From an uncultured Bacilli bacterium (GTDB taxonomy: Bacteria > Bacillota_I > Bacilli_A > RF39 > UBA660): 64,000 nt of DNA. Positions 1-8,754 of the stretch are shown here, piece by piece. Below the pieces are notes generated by a model, which did not search any database, was not told the origin of the DNA, and saw nothing but the letters and a program-made list of their open reading frames with translations. The position numbers and the translations under genes were made by a program. Each line of letters starts with the position of its first letter. Position 1 is the stretch's first letter. The stretch covers positions 85,014 through 149,013 of the forward strand of contig CAKOHK010000002.1 of NCBI GenBank assembly GCA_934085595.1, given 5' to 3'.

Positions 1-81
1 CTATGGGAAAATACAGGCTTAAGTTATAAAGAATTAATAAATAAGTTAGTACTTCTAGCACTAGAAAACGATGAGGATTAA
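1..81 (+). CDS. C-terminal end of an unidentified protein (partial)
   Basis: An open frame enters from the left edge and stops with TAA at 79-81, giving 26 residues rich in Leu, Asn and Glu. The stop directly abuts the ATG of the next gene at 82, so the two are probably co-transcribed and translationally coupled. The visible tail looks helical but is too short to assign to a family. Confidence 0.6.
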   Translation, partial: LWENTGLSYKELINKLVLLALENDED

Positions 82-771
82 ATGAAAGCAGTAGTATTAT
101 GTAGTGGCAAAGGAACAAGATTATATCCTTTAACAAAAACATTACCAAAAGCTCTAATAAGTATAAATAATAAAAAAGCTATATATTATTCACTAGAATT
201 ATTAAAAGAATGTAATATTAAAGATATATTATTAATAATAAATGAAAAGGATTATAATCTTTTTAATGATTTATTAAAAAATGAATTAGACATAAACATA
301 ACATATAAAATACAAAAAGAATTAAATGGCCCACTAGAAGCATATAAACTATCAAAAGACTTTATAAAAGATGATTCATCTATACTTTTATATTCAGACA
401 ACTTATTTAAAAGTAAAAAGTTAATCGAAGATATTAAATCTAATATAAATACTTTTAAAGGAGCAAAAATATATTTACATGATACATTAAATCCAGAAAG
501 TTATGGAATATGTACACTAAATAATAATAAAATAATAGATATAGAAGAAAAACCAAATCAATCAAAAAGCAATAAAGCACTAACAGGTATATATTTATTT
601 GATAATAAAGTATTTGAATATTCTAAAGATATGTCTGAAATGAAAGACTTATTATTAAAATATTTAAGTGAAGATGAATTAAATTATCTTGATTTAGAAA
701 AAGACATATGGACTGATTTTGGTACACCAGACAATTTATTAAAAGCAGAAATATTAGTAAAGGAAAAATAA
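82..771 (+). CDS. Sugar/choline-phosphate nucleotidyltransferase (NTP_transferase family)
   Basis: The N-terminus carries the nucleotide-binding signature of the NTP_transferase fold: a GxGTRLYPLT loop at residues 9-18, then LPKALI. These enzymes join a sugar-1-phosphate or phosphocholine to an NTP, releasing pyrophosphate. A conserved-looking EEKP segment near residue 155 and a WTDFGTP stretch near the C-terminus fit sugar-nucleotide synthases. At 229 residues it is a minimal single-domain enzyme without the C-terminal beta-helix of glucose-1-phosphate thymidylyltransferases or GlmU. Its stop TAA shares one base with the ATG of the next gene (TAATG). The substrate cannot be told from the sequence; CDP-choline and sugar-nucleotide synthesis are both possible. 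Confidence 0.75.
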   Translation: MKAVVLCSGKGTRLYPLTKTLPKALISINNKKAIYYSLELLKECNIKDILLIINEKDYNLFNDLLKNELDINITYKIQKELNGPLEAYKLSKDFIKDDSSILLYSDNLFKSKKLIEDIKSNINTFKGAKIYLHDTLNPESYGICTLNNNKIIDIEEKPNQSKSNKALTGIYLFDNKVFEYSKDMSEMKDLLLKYLSEDELNYLDLEKDIWTDFGTPDNLLKAEILVKEK

Positions 772-1262
772 TGACAAAAGAAGAAATATATAAATATTTA
801 GATGATAATAATATATGGTATGAAATTACAAATCATAAAGCTGTTTATAATATGGAAGAACTAAAAGATATTACTTTTCCTTATCAAAATGCAGATGGAA
901 AAAACTTATTTGTAAGAGATGATAAAAAAAGAAATTATTATTTAATAACAGTAAAAGGTGATAAAAGAGTAGACTTAAAAGAGTTTAAAAATAATAATAA
1001 TTTAAGACCTCTAACATTCGCAAGTGAAGAAGATTTAATGAATATAATGAATCTAACAAAAGGAAGTGTAACTCCTTTTGGATTATTAAACGATAAAGAT
1101 TTAAAAGTAAAGTTTTATTTAGATGAAAGCTTTATGGAAGAACCTAAAATAATAGGAGTACATCCAAATGATAATACAGCAACTTTATGGATTAAAGCAG
1201 ATGATTTAATTAATATAATAAAAAAACATGGTAATTTAGTAACCATAGTTTCTATAAAATAG
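771..1262 (+). CDS. YbaK/ProX-type aminoacyl-tRNA deacylase
   Basis: The 163-residue protein matches the YbaK/prolyl-tRNA editing domain: an N-terminal helix followed by IxYExxxHKAVYNMEE, a K-N-L-F-V-R-D segment, and a late LTxGSVTPFGL motif at about residues 97-107, which is highly characteristic of ProX/PrdX editing proteins. Family members hydrolyse mischarged tRNA, typically Ala- or Cys-tRNA(Pro), in the cytoplasm. It overlaps the upstream gene by one base (TAATG) and is followed at once by an intrinsic terminator, so it closes a short operon. Which mischarged tRNA it clears cannot be read from the sequence. Confidence 0.85.
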   Translation: MTKEEIYKYLDDNNIWYEITNHKAVYNMEELKDITFPYQNADGKNLFVRDDKKRNYYLITVKGDKRVDLKEFKNNNNLRPLTFASEEDLMNIMNLTKGSVTPFGLLNDKDLKVKFYLDESFMEEPKIIGVHPNDNTATLWIKADDLINIIKKHGNLVTIVSIK

Positions 1263-1290
1263 AAGTTCAAAAAATATTTGAACTTTTTTA
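1263..1290 (+). terminator. Intrinsic terminator
   Basis: Perfect 9-bp stem AAGTTCAAA / TTTGAACTT (1263-1271 and 1277-1285) with a 5-nt loop and a following T-run, immediately after the YbaK stop codon. Confidence 0.85.
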
Positions 1291-1300
1291 ATTTGTTCAC

Positions 1301-1329
1301 TTGAGCACAAAACTTTTGCTAGATATAGT
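1301..1329 (+). promoter_or_regulatory. Sigma-A-type promoter for the two small ORFs
   Basis: TTGAGC at 1301-1306 and TATAGT at 1324-1329 with a 17-bp spacer, just downstream of the terminator. About 70 bp of untranslated leader separates it from the small ORF at 1399. Confidence 0.5.
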
Positions 1330-1398
1330 ACTTAAGGAATACTTAATAGCCCAGTATCGCCAAACCAATTACATTAAAGTAAAAGGAGAGGCGGTGTA

Positions 1399-1608
1399 AT
1401 GAATAAGAAAGATATATTAATTACAATCTTACTAATCATTATAGTTCTTCTAATAATATTACTTTTTATAGCAATATTAAGTATTCCTTTTTTATTGTAT
1501 GAAGTTTCCTTCACATGCATACATGATATGATAAAAGAAAAATTATTGCAAGCCATTGACATGGAGGGGGAGGATACCTGCTATAATTTTATTATAAGAA
1601 GGATATGA
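1399..1608 (+). CDS. Small single-pass membrane protein of unknown function
   Basis: A 69-residue protein with a good ribosome site (AGGAG at about 1384) and an ATG at 1399. Residues 7-35 form one long run of Ile/Leu/Val, a transmembrane helix, followed by a short polar tail with two Cys residues. The next ORF starts in an ATGA overlap, which supports real translation. I do not recognise a family. It could be a small membrane regulator or a toxin-like hydrophobic peptide, but nothing in the context proves either. Confidence 0.5.
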   Translation: MNKKDILITILLIIIVLLIILLFIAILSIPFLLYEVSFTCIHDMIKEKLLQAIDMEGEDTCYNFIIRRI

Positions 1609-1865
1609 AGATGAATATAAGAGAATATGCGAAGTTTACTATAAATAGTGAAAACTATAGGAGTAATGAAATGTATATTTCAGAGCTTTTGTATTCTATA
1701 AAAATAGATAATGAAAATACTTATACAATAGATATAGATCCTGGTGAAACAGAACACATAATTGAGATAACAAGTCTATCTGGAATAAGTAACAATTATA
1801 AACTAGCATATTTAAATAATAATAACTTAAAAGTAAAATACGCAAGTGACTATATGGATGTATGA
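1605..1865 (+). CDS. Small hypothetical protein
   Basis: An 86-residue acidic protein that starts in a 4-base ATGA overlap with the membrane peptide gene (an in-frame ATG at 1611 is an alternative start). The body alternates short strands with Asn/Asp turns, including a DIDPGETEHIIEI stretch that reads like a small beta-sandwich domain. No signal peptide and no recognised motif. Its pairing with the membrane peptide suggests a two-gene unit of unknown role. Confidence 0.5.
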   Translation: MKMNIREYAKFTINSENYRSNEMYISELLYSIKIDNENTYTIDIDPGETEHIIEITSLSGISNNYKLAYLNNNNLKVKYASDYMDV

Positions 1866-1871
1866 TTATTA

Positions 1872-1880
1872 TGCTATAAT
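1872..1880 (+). promoter_or_regulatory. Extended -10 promoter for ogt-tag
   Basis: TGCTATAAT (TGn-TATAAT) lies about 30 bp before the ogt start codon. No good -35 box is seen at the right distance, as is usual for extended -10 promoters. Confidence 0.5.
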
Positions 1881-1909
1881 AAATATAATTTATACGGGAA
1901 GGAAACACT

Positions 1910-2443
1910 ATGAATTATATAAATAAATATAATAGTCCACTTGGAATAATTAATTTAAAAAGTGATGGAGAATACTTAACTGGACTTTGGTTTGAAGATT
2001 CTTATGATGATAATAAAAATAAAGAAAACTCTATAGAAAAAGAATTAGAAATCTTTAATGAAACTAAAAAATGGTTAGATATATACTTTAGTGGAATAAA
2101 TCCAAACCTCACTATTAAAGCCAAATCTTTAAATGAATCTCCATTTAGAAAAATGGTAAATGATATCATGACTACTATACCTTATGGAAAAACAATGACT
2201 TATGGAGAAATATCATCTTTAATAGCAAAGAAAAAAGGTATAAAAAAGATGTCATCAAGAGCTGTTGGTCACGCTGTAGGTAGCAATAATATATGTATAA
2301 TTATTCCGTGTCATAGAGTAGTAGGCAAAAACGGTAATCTAACAGGATATGGAGGAGGAATTAAAAATAAAATAGAACTATTAAAATTAGAACATAATGA
2401 TATGAGTAATTTTATAATACCAAAAAGGGGAAACAAACTATGA
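1910..2443 (+). CDS. ogt: Methylated-DNA--protein-cysteine methyltransferase
   Basis: The active-site signature IIPCHRVVG is present near residues 128-136, where Cys accepts the methyl group from O6-methylguanine in a suicide reaction. Before it lies the helix-turn-helix DNA-binding region (IPYGKTMTYGEIS, then SRAVGHAVGSNN with the Arg finger), and after it the GYGGGIKNKIELLKLE tail typical of the family. The N-terminal domain is short but present, giving 177 residues, the normal length for Ogt/AGT. It overlaps the 3-methyladenine glycosylase gene by four bases (ATGA), so the two form a compact alkylation-damage repair operon. Confidence 0.92.
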   Translation: MNYINKYNSPLGIINLKSDGEYLTGLWFEDSYDDNKNKENSIEKELEIFNETKKWLDIYFSGINPNLTIKAKSLNESPFRKMVNDIMTTIPYGKTMTYGEISSLIAKKKGIKKMSSRAVGHAVGSNNICIIIPCHRVVGKNGNLTGYGGGIKNKIELLKLEHNDMSNFIIPKRGNKL

Positions 2444-2979
2444 AAAGATGTAAATGGTGCAATTTAGAAAATGAAAAATATATAAAATACCACGATGAAG
2501 AGTGGGGAAAAGAAAACTTTAATGATAACTATTTATTTGAAATGTTAATACTTGAATCATTTCAAGCAGGTTTGTCATGGGAGTGCGTATTAAATAAAAG
2601 AGATGCTTTTAAAAAAGCGTATGATAATTTTGATATAAATAAAATAATAAATTACGATGAAAATAAAATAAATGAATTATTAAATAATAAAGATATAATA
2701 AGAAATAAATTAAAAATAAAAGCAAGTATTAATAACGCTAAAATATTTAAAAAAATACAAAATGAATATAAATCATTTAATAATTATTTAGAATCATTTA
2801 CTAAAGGCATAACTTTATATGAAATAAATCAAACTAGAAATGAATTATCTGATAAGTTATCTAATGATTTAAAGAAAAGAGGTATGAAGTTCGTAGGAAC
2901 TATAGTTATCTATTCTTACTTGCAAGCAATAGGTGTAATATACTCTCATGATAAAGAGTGTTTTCTATATAAAAAATAA
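2440..2979 (+). CDS. tag: DNA-3-methyladenine glycosylase I
   Basis: This 179-residue protein has the TAG signature: N-terminal RCKWC (zinc-binding Cys), YHDEEWG at about residues 17-23, then an FEMLILESFQAGLSW helix containing the active-site Glu, and the C-terminal FVGTIVIYSYLQAIG followed by HDKEC, which provide the remaining zinc ligands. The enzyme excises 3-methyladenine from DNA. It begins inside the end of ogt (ATGA overlap), so direct reversal and base excision of alkylation damage are co-expressed. No clear terminator follows; an A/T-rich gap leads to the promoter of the next gene. Confidence 0.92.
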   Translation: MKRCKWCNLENEKYIKYHDEEWGKENFNDNYLFEMLILESFQAGLSWECVLNKRDAFKKAYDNFDINKIINYDENKINELLNNKDIIRNKLKIKASINNAKIFKKIQNEYKSFNNYLESFTKGITLYEINQTRNELSDKLSNDLKKRGMKFVGTIVIYSYLQAIGVIYSHDKECFLYKK

Positions 2980-2999
2980 TCTAATTTTAAAAAAAATCC

Positions 3000-3028
3000 T
3001 TACATAAAAAAATAATTTGTGATATTCT
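3000..3028 (+). promoter_or_regulatory. Probable promoter of the MATE-kinase fusion gene
   Basis: TTACAT at 3000-3005 and TATTCT at 3023-3028, spaced by 17 bp, followed by an AAAGGAGG ribosome site at about 3041-3048. The -10 box is weak. Confidence 0.4.
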
Positions 3029-3054
3029 TATTAGGTGTCATAAAGGAGGAAGTA

Positions 3055-5013
3055 ATGGAAAAATTAGATTTAGGTAAAGAAAAAATAAGCAAATTAATAT
3101 TATCATTTTCTATCCCATGTGTTATTAGTATGCTTATTAATTCTATTTATAACATAGTAGATCAAATATTTATAGGTAAAGGAGTAGGTACTCTTGGAAA
3201 TGCAGCAACAAATGTAATATTCCCGCTAATTATAATATTTAATGCGTTTTCTAGTTTAATAGGTAATGGTGCAGCAGCAAACTTATCATTAAAACTTGGC
3301 GAAGGTAACAAAAAAGATGCAAATAAACAAACAACACAAGCAATAACATTTACAATTTTAATGTCTGTATTGTTAAGTATAATTTCATATATAGCACTAC
3401 CTAAACTTGTACTTTTATTTGGTTGCACACAAAATGCTTATAATTATGCTCTTGAATACGGAAGAATAATATGTATAGGAGCTCCATTTGTAATGATATA
3501 TTCTAGTTTATCAAATATAATTAGAGCAGATGGTTCGCCAAAATATTCAATGATAATGTTAATAATCGGAGCAATAATAAATATAATATTAGATCCAATA
3601 TTTATTTTTACATTCGATTTAGGAGTAAAAGGTGGAGCTATAGCTACAGTAATAGGTGAGTTCGTATCATTTGTAATAGCTATGTGTTATTTAAAAAAGT
3701 TTAAAACAATAAAAGTAGAAAAAGAAAATCTAAAAATAGATAAAAGCATTTTAAAAATACTAGCATTAGGTTTATCATCATTCATAACACAGTGTACAGT
3801 TCTTGTATTATTTGTATTTATGAATAATATGATGACTACTCTTGGAGCATCTTCAAAATATGGAATGGATATTCCTTTATCAGCATATGGTGTTATTTCA
3901 AAAATAAATAGTATTTATATCTCATCAATTTTAGGTATATCTATAGGAGCGCAACCAATAATAGGGTTCAATTATGGAGCAGGCAACTATGATAGAGTTA
4001 AAGAAACTATTAAGAAAGTTTTAATTATCAATTTTATTGTAGGTATTTTAATTAATATATTATTTTTATTATTTTCAAATCAAATTGGTAATATGTTTAT
4101 AAATACATCTGATCCTAGTTATGATTTATTTATAGAGTTTATAGATTTAATGTGTCATTCATTCTTACTTGTAGTAGGACTAAATGCATTAGAAATTACT
4201 GGAAGTATAACTATTCAAGCTCTAGGAAATGTAAAAAAAGCAACAGCACTTTCATTTATAAGACAAATAATATTATTAATACCAATATCATTATTTTTAG
4301 CTTTAACATTGCATAAAGGAATCTATGGCTTACTTTATGCAGGCTGTATTTCTGATTTTATATGTTTTATAATAGCTATATTTATAGTAAAATCAGAATA
4401 TAAAAAATTAGATAAAAAAGAAAAAGTAGCCGAAGAAGAAGTAGTAGAAAGAAAAAATAGTTATGATGGCAAACATATAGTAATAACTATTTCAAGACAG
4501 TATGCTTCAGGCGGAAGATATGTAGGTAAAATATTAGCAAATAAACTTGGAATTAACTTTTATGATAAAGAGTTAATACTCCTAGCATCAAAAGAATCAG
4601 GTTTATCTCAAAAATACATTTCAAAAACAGATGAAAGTAAAAGAAAAAATGAAAATGATGACAGAATATTTATAGCAGAATCTAAAGTAATTAAAAGAAT
4701 AGCAAAAAAAGAATCTTGTGTAATAGTAGGAAGATGTGCAGATTACATATTAAAAGATAATAAAGATGTTTTAAAAGTATTCTTATATTCATCAGATGAA
4801 GCAAAAATTAAAAGAGCTGTTAAATATTATGGATTAAATAGTGAAAACGCTTTAAGTGAAATAAATAGAGTTAACAAAGAAAGAGAAAAACATTATAAGT
4901 TTTATACAGGAAGAAACTGGATTGATATGAACAACTATGATTTAATGATTAATGTTGATTTGAAAGGAACAGATACAACAGCAGAAATCATAAAAGAATA
5001 TTTAGAAAAATAA
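3055..5013 (+). CDS. MATE efflux transporter fused to a cytidylate-kinase-like domain
   Basis: I place the start at the ATG at 3055, six bases after a strong AAAGGAGG site; an upstream in-frame start at 3019 would lie inside the promoter. The protein has 652 residues. Residues 1 to about 445 hold twelve hydrophobic segments with the MATE pattern (IPCVISMLINSIYNIVDQIF, then GNGAAANLSLKLGEGN and a second half with IGAQPIIGFNYGAGNYDRVK). These are cation-coupled exporters of drugs or cationic organics. After a charged linker, residues about 471-652 form a soluble domain starting ITISRQYASGGRYVGK and containing VGRCADYIL, the signature of the cytidylate-kinase-like family. The substrate and the role of the kinase-like tail are unknown. 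An intrinsic terminator follows, so the gene is monocistronic. Confidence 0.85.
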   Translation: MEKLDLGKEKISKLILSFSIPCVISMLINSIYNIVDQIFIGKGVGTLGNAATNVIFPLIIIFNAFSSLIGNGAAANLSLKLGEGNKKDANKQTTQAITFTILMSVLLSIISYIALPKLVLLFGCTQNAYNYALEYGRIICIGAPFVMIYSSLSNIIRADGSPKYSMIMLIIGAIINIILDPIFIFTFDLGVKGGAIATVIGEFVSFVIAMCYLKKFKTIKVEKENLKIDKSILKILALGLSSFITQCTVLVLFVFMNNMMTTLGASSKYGMDIPLSAYGVISKINSIYISSILGISIGAQPIIGFNYGAGNYDRVKETIKKVLIINFIVGILINILFLLFSNQIGNMFINTSDPSYDLFIEFIDLMCHSFLLVVGLNALEITGSITIQALGNVKKATALSFIRQIILLIPISLFLALTLHKGIYGLLYAGCISDFICFIIAIFIVKSEYKKLDKKEKVAEEEVVERKNSYDGKHIVITISRQYASGGRYVGKILANKLGINFYDKELILLASKESGLSQKYISKTDESKRKNENDDRIFIAESKVIKRIAKKESCVIVGRCADYILKDNKDVLKVFLYSSDEAKIKRAVKYYGLNSENALSEINRVNKEREKHYKFYTGRNWIDMNNYDLMINVDLKGTDTTAEIIKEYLEK

Positions 5014-5016
5014 TTT

Positions 5017-5046
5017 AAATTGTGGATCAAAAACACAATTTTTTTA
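5017..5046 (+). terminator. Intrinsic terminator
   Basis: Stem AAATTGTG / CACAATTT (5017-5024 and 5034-5041) followed by a T-run, directly after the fusion gene. Confidence 0.85.
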
Positions 5047-5109
5047 TGTAAATAATTAATTTTTATATCATATAATGTATTAATATTAATTTTTTAAATA
5101 TTAAAATTA

Positions 5110-5137
5110 TTGACAAAAAATTAAAATGTGATATAAT
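5110..5137 (+). promoter_or_regulatory. Promoter of the pilus operon
   Basis: Consensus TTGACA at 5110-5115 and TATAAT at 5132-5137 with a 16-bp spacer. It is the only clear promoter before the run of co-directional genes from 5207 to 12552. Confidence 0.75.
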
Positions 5138-5206
5138 ACAGAACTACTAAGGGAATAATATGTATTTCTTGAGAAAAAAGTTTATATATTTTCTTGTGGA
5201 GGGTTT

Positions 5207-5671
5207 ATGGAGCAGAAAGATTTAAAAAAAATAAAACGCGCAGAATTATTAGAATTAATGCTCGCACAAGCGCAAAGAATAAAGGAGTTAGAAATTGAAC
5301 TTATGAAAGTTCGTGAAGAATTAAACTCAAAAAAACTTAAAATAAAAGAATCTGGTTCAATCGCAGAAGCTTCATTAAAGCTAAACAAAGTATTTGAAAG
5401 TGCACAGCTTGCTGCAGACCAATATTATGATGGCTTTAAAGATAACTGTAAAAAAATGGAAACAGCAATAAAAAAAGAAGCAACACTTGAAAAAAATAGA
5501 ATCATAAAAGAATCAGAAGAAAAATGTAAAAAACTTGAATCTATATTAGAAGAAAAAATTAAAAAGTATGATGATTTACTTGGAAAAGTAAAAGCAAAGC
5601 CTAATATAAAACGAGTTAATAAATCAAATAAAACTTCAAAACCAAAACCAAATATTAAAAGGAAAAAATAA
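5207..5671 (+). CDS. Coiled-coil protein associated with pilus operons
   Basis: This 154-residue protein follows a GGAGG site and is the first gene of the pilus operon. It is nearly all helical, with heptad-like Leu/Ile spacing (LLELMLAQAQRIKELEIEL and a later KKLESILEEKIKKYDDLL), and a lysine/proline/asparagine-rich basic tail from about residue 128. The phrase GSIAEASLKLNKVFESAQ is one I know from small proteins placed at the head of clostridial sortase-pilus operons, sometimes loosely labelled DNA repair protein. I see no enzymatic motif. A structural or regulatory role in pilus expression is inferred from position only. The last base of its stop is shared with the ATG of the signal peptidase gene. 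Confidence 0.7.
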   Translation: MEQKDLKKIKRAELLELMLAQAQRIKELEIELMKVREELNSKKLKIKESGSIAEASLKLNKVFESAQLAADQYYDGFKDNCKKMETAIKKEATLEKNRIIKESEEKCKKLESILEEKIKKYDDLLGKVKAKPNIKRVNKSNKTSKPKPNIKRKK

Positions 5672-6282
5672 TGCATAAGTTAAAAAACATATCTCATAAA
5701 GAAAATAATAAAATTAAACTTAATGACATTACCATAGAAAATATAAAAAATGAAATCCACAGAGAAAAATATAAACATAGTTTTTCAAAATTATTAAAAA
5801 GTACTCTATATGTATTAATAATAATTCTAGCAACAGCATCCCTTGCGGCAACTTTATTTATGCCTGTAGTTGAAATAACTGATTCAAGCATGAAACCATT
5901 ACTTAATGATGGTGACATTGTATTAACAATTAAGAAACAGAGTTTAAATAAAGGTGATATTGTGGCATTCTATCACGGTAATAAAATACTCATTAAAAGA
6001 GTAATCGCGGTCGAAGGGGATATAGTTAATATAGATAAAGATGGAAAAGTTTATGTAAATGCAGAAGAGTTAAAAGAAAGTTATGTAAAAGAATTAATTA
6101 AGGGTGAGAGTGATATTAAATATCCAGTTAGTGTAAGTGGTAGTAGTATATTTGTGTTAAGTGATGAAAGAGACATAATGACTGATTCACGAACAGAAAG
6201 TATAGGCCTTATTAAAAAAGAAGATATAATTGGAAAAGTTATATTTAGAGTTTGGCCATTAAAACAAATTAAAAAAATATAA
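5671..6282 (+). CDS. Signal peptidase I dedicated to the pilus locus
   Basis: A 203-residue S26-family enzyme. A cytoplasmic, highly charged N-terminus of about 45 residues leads to one transmembrane helix (residues about 47-67). Ser73 sits just before Met74 in DSSMKPLLNDGD (catalytic serine box), and Lys109 lies in ILIKRVIAVEGD (general-base box); FVLSDERDIMTDSR matches the later GDNR-like box. It cleaves secretory signal peptides on the outer face of the membrane. Its place between the operon's first gene and the tip adhesin suggests it serves the pilins that follow, as the SipA/LepA-type peptidases of streptococcal pilus islands do. Confidence 0.88.
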   Translation: MHKLKNISHKENNKIKLNDITIENIKNEIHREKYKHSFSKLLKSTLYVLIIILATASLAATLFMPVVEITDSSMKPLLNDGDIVLTIKKQSLNKGDIVAFYHGNKILIKRVIAVEGDIVNIDKDGKVYVNAEELKESYVKELIKGESDIKYPVSVSGSSIFVLSDERDIMTDSRTESIGLIKKEDIIGKVIFRVWPLKQIKKI

Positions 6283-6306
6283 TATTATTTTTTCAGGGGG
6301 ACAATT

Positions 6307-8724
6307 ATGAAAAAAATAAAAATATTCTTTGCGTTGATATTATCATTGTTACTGTTTGCAAGTCCAATGCTTGATATTTATGCAGTAACTTCCAACATAG
6401 AACAAATAATTTCACAAGGTGGAGAAACATCTGGTGATGGAGTTAAAATAAGTAAAACTATTTCTGAAAGTAGTTTAGAAAATTATTTTGACATAACACT
6501 TAAAGTACAAACAAGTGAGATAGCTAAAGAACAAGATGTAGATATAGTAATAGTTATGGATATATCTCGTTCAATGGTAGAAAATAAAGTTGATAATGGT
6601 AAAATAACAAGATTAAAATCTGCAGTTAATGCAGCAGAAAAGTTTATAAAAGATTTTGCTAATTATTCTTCCTCAGTATCATCATCTAGAAAAATAGGAT
6701 ATGTTGACTTTAATACAAATGCATATGAAGTATTTAGTTTACAAAACTGTAACAACCAAACTAAAGCAGAAGAATTAATAAATAAGATGAGAACAATGAC
6801 TAATGATAAAGTCTTTGGATACATGGAAAACGGAGTACCAAGTGATACAAAACAAGATAAATATTTTAATGATGCAAACCATACTCGTTTTACAAATATA
6901 GAAGCTGGATTACAATTGGCAAATGATATGTTAAAGACGTCTAATTCAGAAAATAAGTTTATTATACTTTTATCAGATGGATTTCCAACAACATATATGA
7001 ATGGAAACGGATACAACGGATATGACACATATACACCTCATGCATCAAGCTCTAGCGAGGGACAGTTCTATGATAGTGTAATTAAAAATAAATATGGCAG
7101 AATTGGAAGACCATGTAGTTATGGAACTGATTATAGTGAAAGAGGTGCTAGAAAAGCCCAATTACTAGCGACAAAAATTAAAAATACAGGAGTTAAAATA
7201 TATTCAGTAGGTTCAGGTATTGATACAGGAACTAAAACAGTTGATGAATATGCAAATTATAATTATGACCACAAATATATAAATCATTTCTCAACAGTAG
7301 ATAGAATAGATACAGATTATGCTATAGGGCATAGTTTACAAGATTTTAAAAGGTGGCTCGGAGGAACTAACAATTCACAAAAGCCAGGTATTGGTTCTGG
7401 ATATGATAAAGGTTATTATTTTGATACAACTGATAGTGCTTCACTAAATGAGGCATATGCAAAAATATTTGAAAATATTAAAAAGCTAACTGAGGCATCA
7501 TGGGTAGCAGAAGACCCAATGAACTCAGATACATCTTCGGTAAGAGATGTAATAAATTTTGTAGGAATCTATGATAATAACAAAAACTTAAGTGATAGTG
7601 TAAGTCAAAGTGCTACATCAGATAACACAGCATCTTATGACTCTACTACAGATAAAATAAACTGGGATTTAAAGAAATCAAAATATACAAAAGCAGTAGA
7701 CGGAAACACTACATATTATAATTATGAACTTAAATATAGAATTAGATTAAAAACAGAAGCAAACAATTTTGAAAGTGAAAAAATATTCAAAACAAACGGC
7801 AAAACAACATTAACTTACATAATAAAAGAAAGTGGTAAAGACCAAAAACTAGGTTCTTTAACATTTAAAGTTCCAGAAGTAAAAGGTTATTTAGGTACCC
7901 TAACATTTGATAAATTAACTAATTATGGAAAAAAACCAAAACCACTAGAAGGAACAACATTTGAAATATATCACTCATCTGATTGTCCATGTTTAAAAGA
8001 AAGAAAACACATAGATGAAAACTTTAAAATGACAAGTACTTCTAATAGTGAAGGTAAAGTAATATTTGATAATATTCCATCAGGACACAAATATAAAATA
8101 CATGAAATATCTACAGATGAATATCATGAAATAAATACTGAATCATTTGATGTAACAGTAAGTTACGGACAGACTACTTCACCTTTAAAAGATAATAAAA
8201 TTATAAATAATTATAAAACTAAAGACTTAACAATATCTAAAACAGTAAAAGGTGATAATAGTGGTAGAAGCTTCACATTCATTATCGAAGCCACATATAA
8301 AGACGAAAAACTTGAAGGAAAATATAAAGCCACTAGAATAACTGGAAATAAAACTACTAATGAAGAAGTAGAGTTTATGGATGGTAAAATAACAATTAAA
8401 TTAAAAGATAATGAAGGGTTTACCATTGAAAAACTACCTTATCTAATAGACTTTAAAATTACAGAAAAAGATAACAAAGGATTTATAGTTAAATATAAAG
8501 TAAATGATGAAGAAACAATTATATATAATGAAAAAGATATAAAATCTCGTTCTCTTGATACAAACACAATAGTAAAGTTCACAAACATATCAGGTTACGA
8601 GTTACCTGCTACTGGAAGTAGTGGTATGTTAATTTTGTTAATAATGGGTTCTCTATTATTAGTTATACCTGTTATTTATATATCAGTTAATATTTTAAAT
8701 AGAAAGCTGACTGTTAAAGAATAA
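6307..8724 (+). CDS. VWA-domain pilus tip adhesin, LPATG-anchored
   Basis: An 805-residue surface protein with a typical signal peptide (residues 1-27). A von Willebrand A domain starts near residue 75 with a MIDAS metal site D85-I-S87-R-S89, a threonine/glycine loop in the middle, and FIILLSDGFPTTY as its fourth strand. From about 540 there are two Cna-B-like beta-sandwiches (LTFDKLTNYGKKPKPLEGTT and LTISKTVKGDNSGRSFTF). It ends with the LPATG sorting signal at 766-770, a hydrophobic helix and a short charged tail. Proteins of this layout cap sortase-built pili and bind host ligands. It follows the signal peptidase closely, and the backbone pilin gene follows 30 bp later. Confidence 0.9.
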   Translation: MKKIKIFFALILSLLLFASPMLDIYAVTSNIEQIISQGGETSGDGVKISKTISESSLENYFDITLKVQTSEIAKEQDVDIVIVMDISRSMVENKVDNGKITRLKSAVNAAEKFIKDFANYSSSVSSSRKIGYVDFNTNAYEVFSLQNCNNQTKAEELINKMRTMTNDKVFGYMENGVPSDTKQDKYFNDANHTRFTNIEAGLQLANDMLKTSNSENKFIILLSDGFPTTYMNGNGYNGYDTYTPHASSSSEGQFYDSVIKNKYGRIGRPCSYGTDYSERGARKAQLLATKIKNTGVKIYSVGSGIDTGTKTVDEYANYNYDHKYINHFSTVDRIDTDYAIGHSLQDFKRWLGGTNNSQKPGIGSGYDKGYYFDTTDSASLNEAYAKIFENIKKLTEASWVAEDPMNSDTSSVRDVINFVGIYDNNKNLSDSVSQSATSDNTASYDSTTDKINWDLKKSKYTKAVDGNTTYYNYELKYRIRLKTEANNFESEKIFKTNGKTTLTYIIKESGKDQKLGSLTFKVPEVKGYLGTLTFDKLTNYGKKPKPLEGTTFEIYHSSDCPCLKERKHIDENFKMTSTSNSEGKVIFDNIPSGHKYKIHEISTDEYHEINTESFDVTVSYGQTTSPLKDNKIINNYKTKDLTISKTVKGDNSGRSFTFIIEATYKDEKLEGKYKATRITGNKTTNEEVEFMDGKITIKLKDNEGFTIEKLPYLIDFKITEKDNKGFIVKYKVNDEETIIYNEKDIKSRSLDTNTIVKFTNISGYELPATGSSGMLILLIMGSLLLVIPVIYISVNILNRKLTVKE

Positions 8725-8754
8725 TGTTTATTATGAAAGGAAAGGAAATATAAT

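Noticed and set aside
5160..5225. A 21-codon leader ORF before the pilus operon
   Set aside because: It has a weak ribosome site and overlaps the first gene; there is no accompanying hairpin, so I do not list it as a gene.
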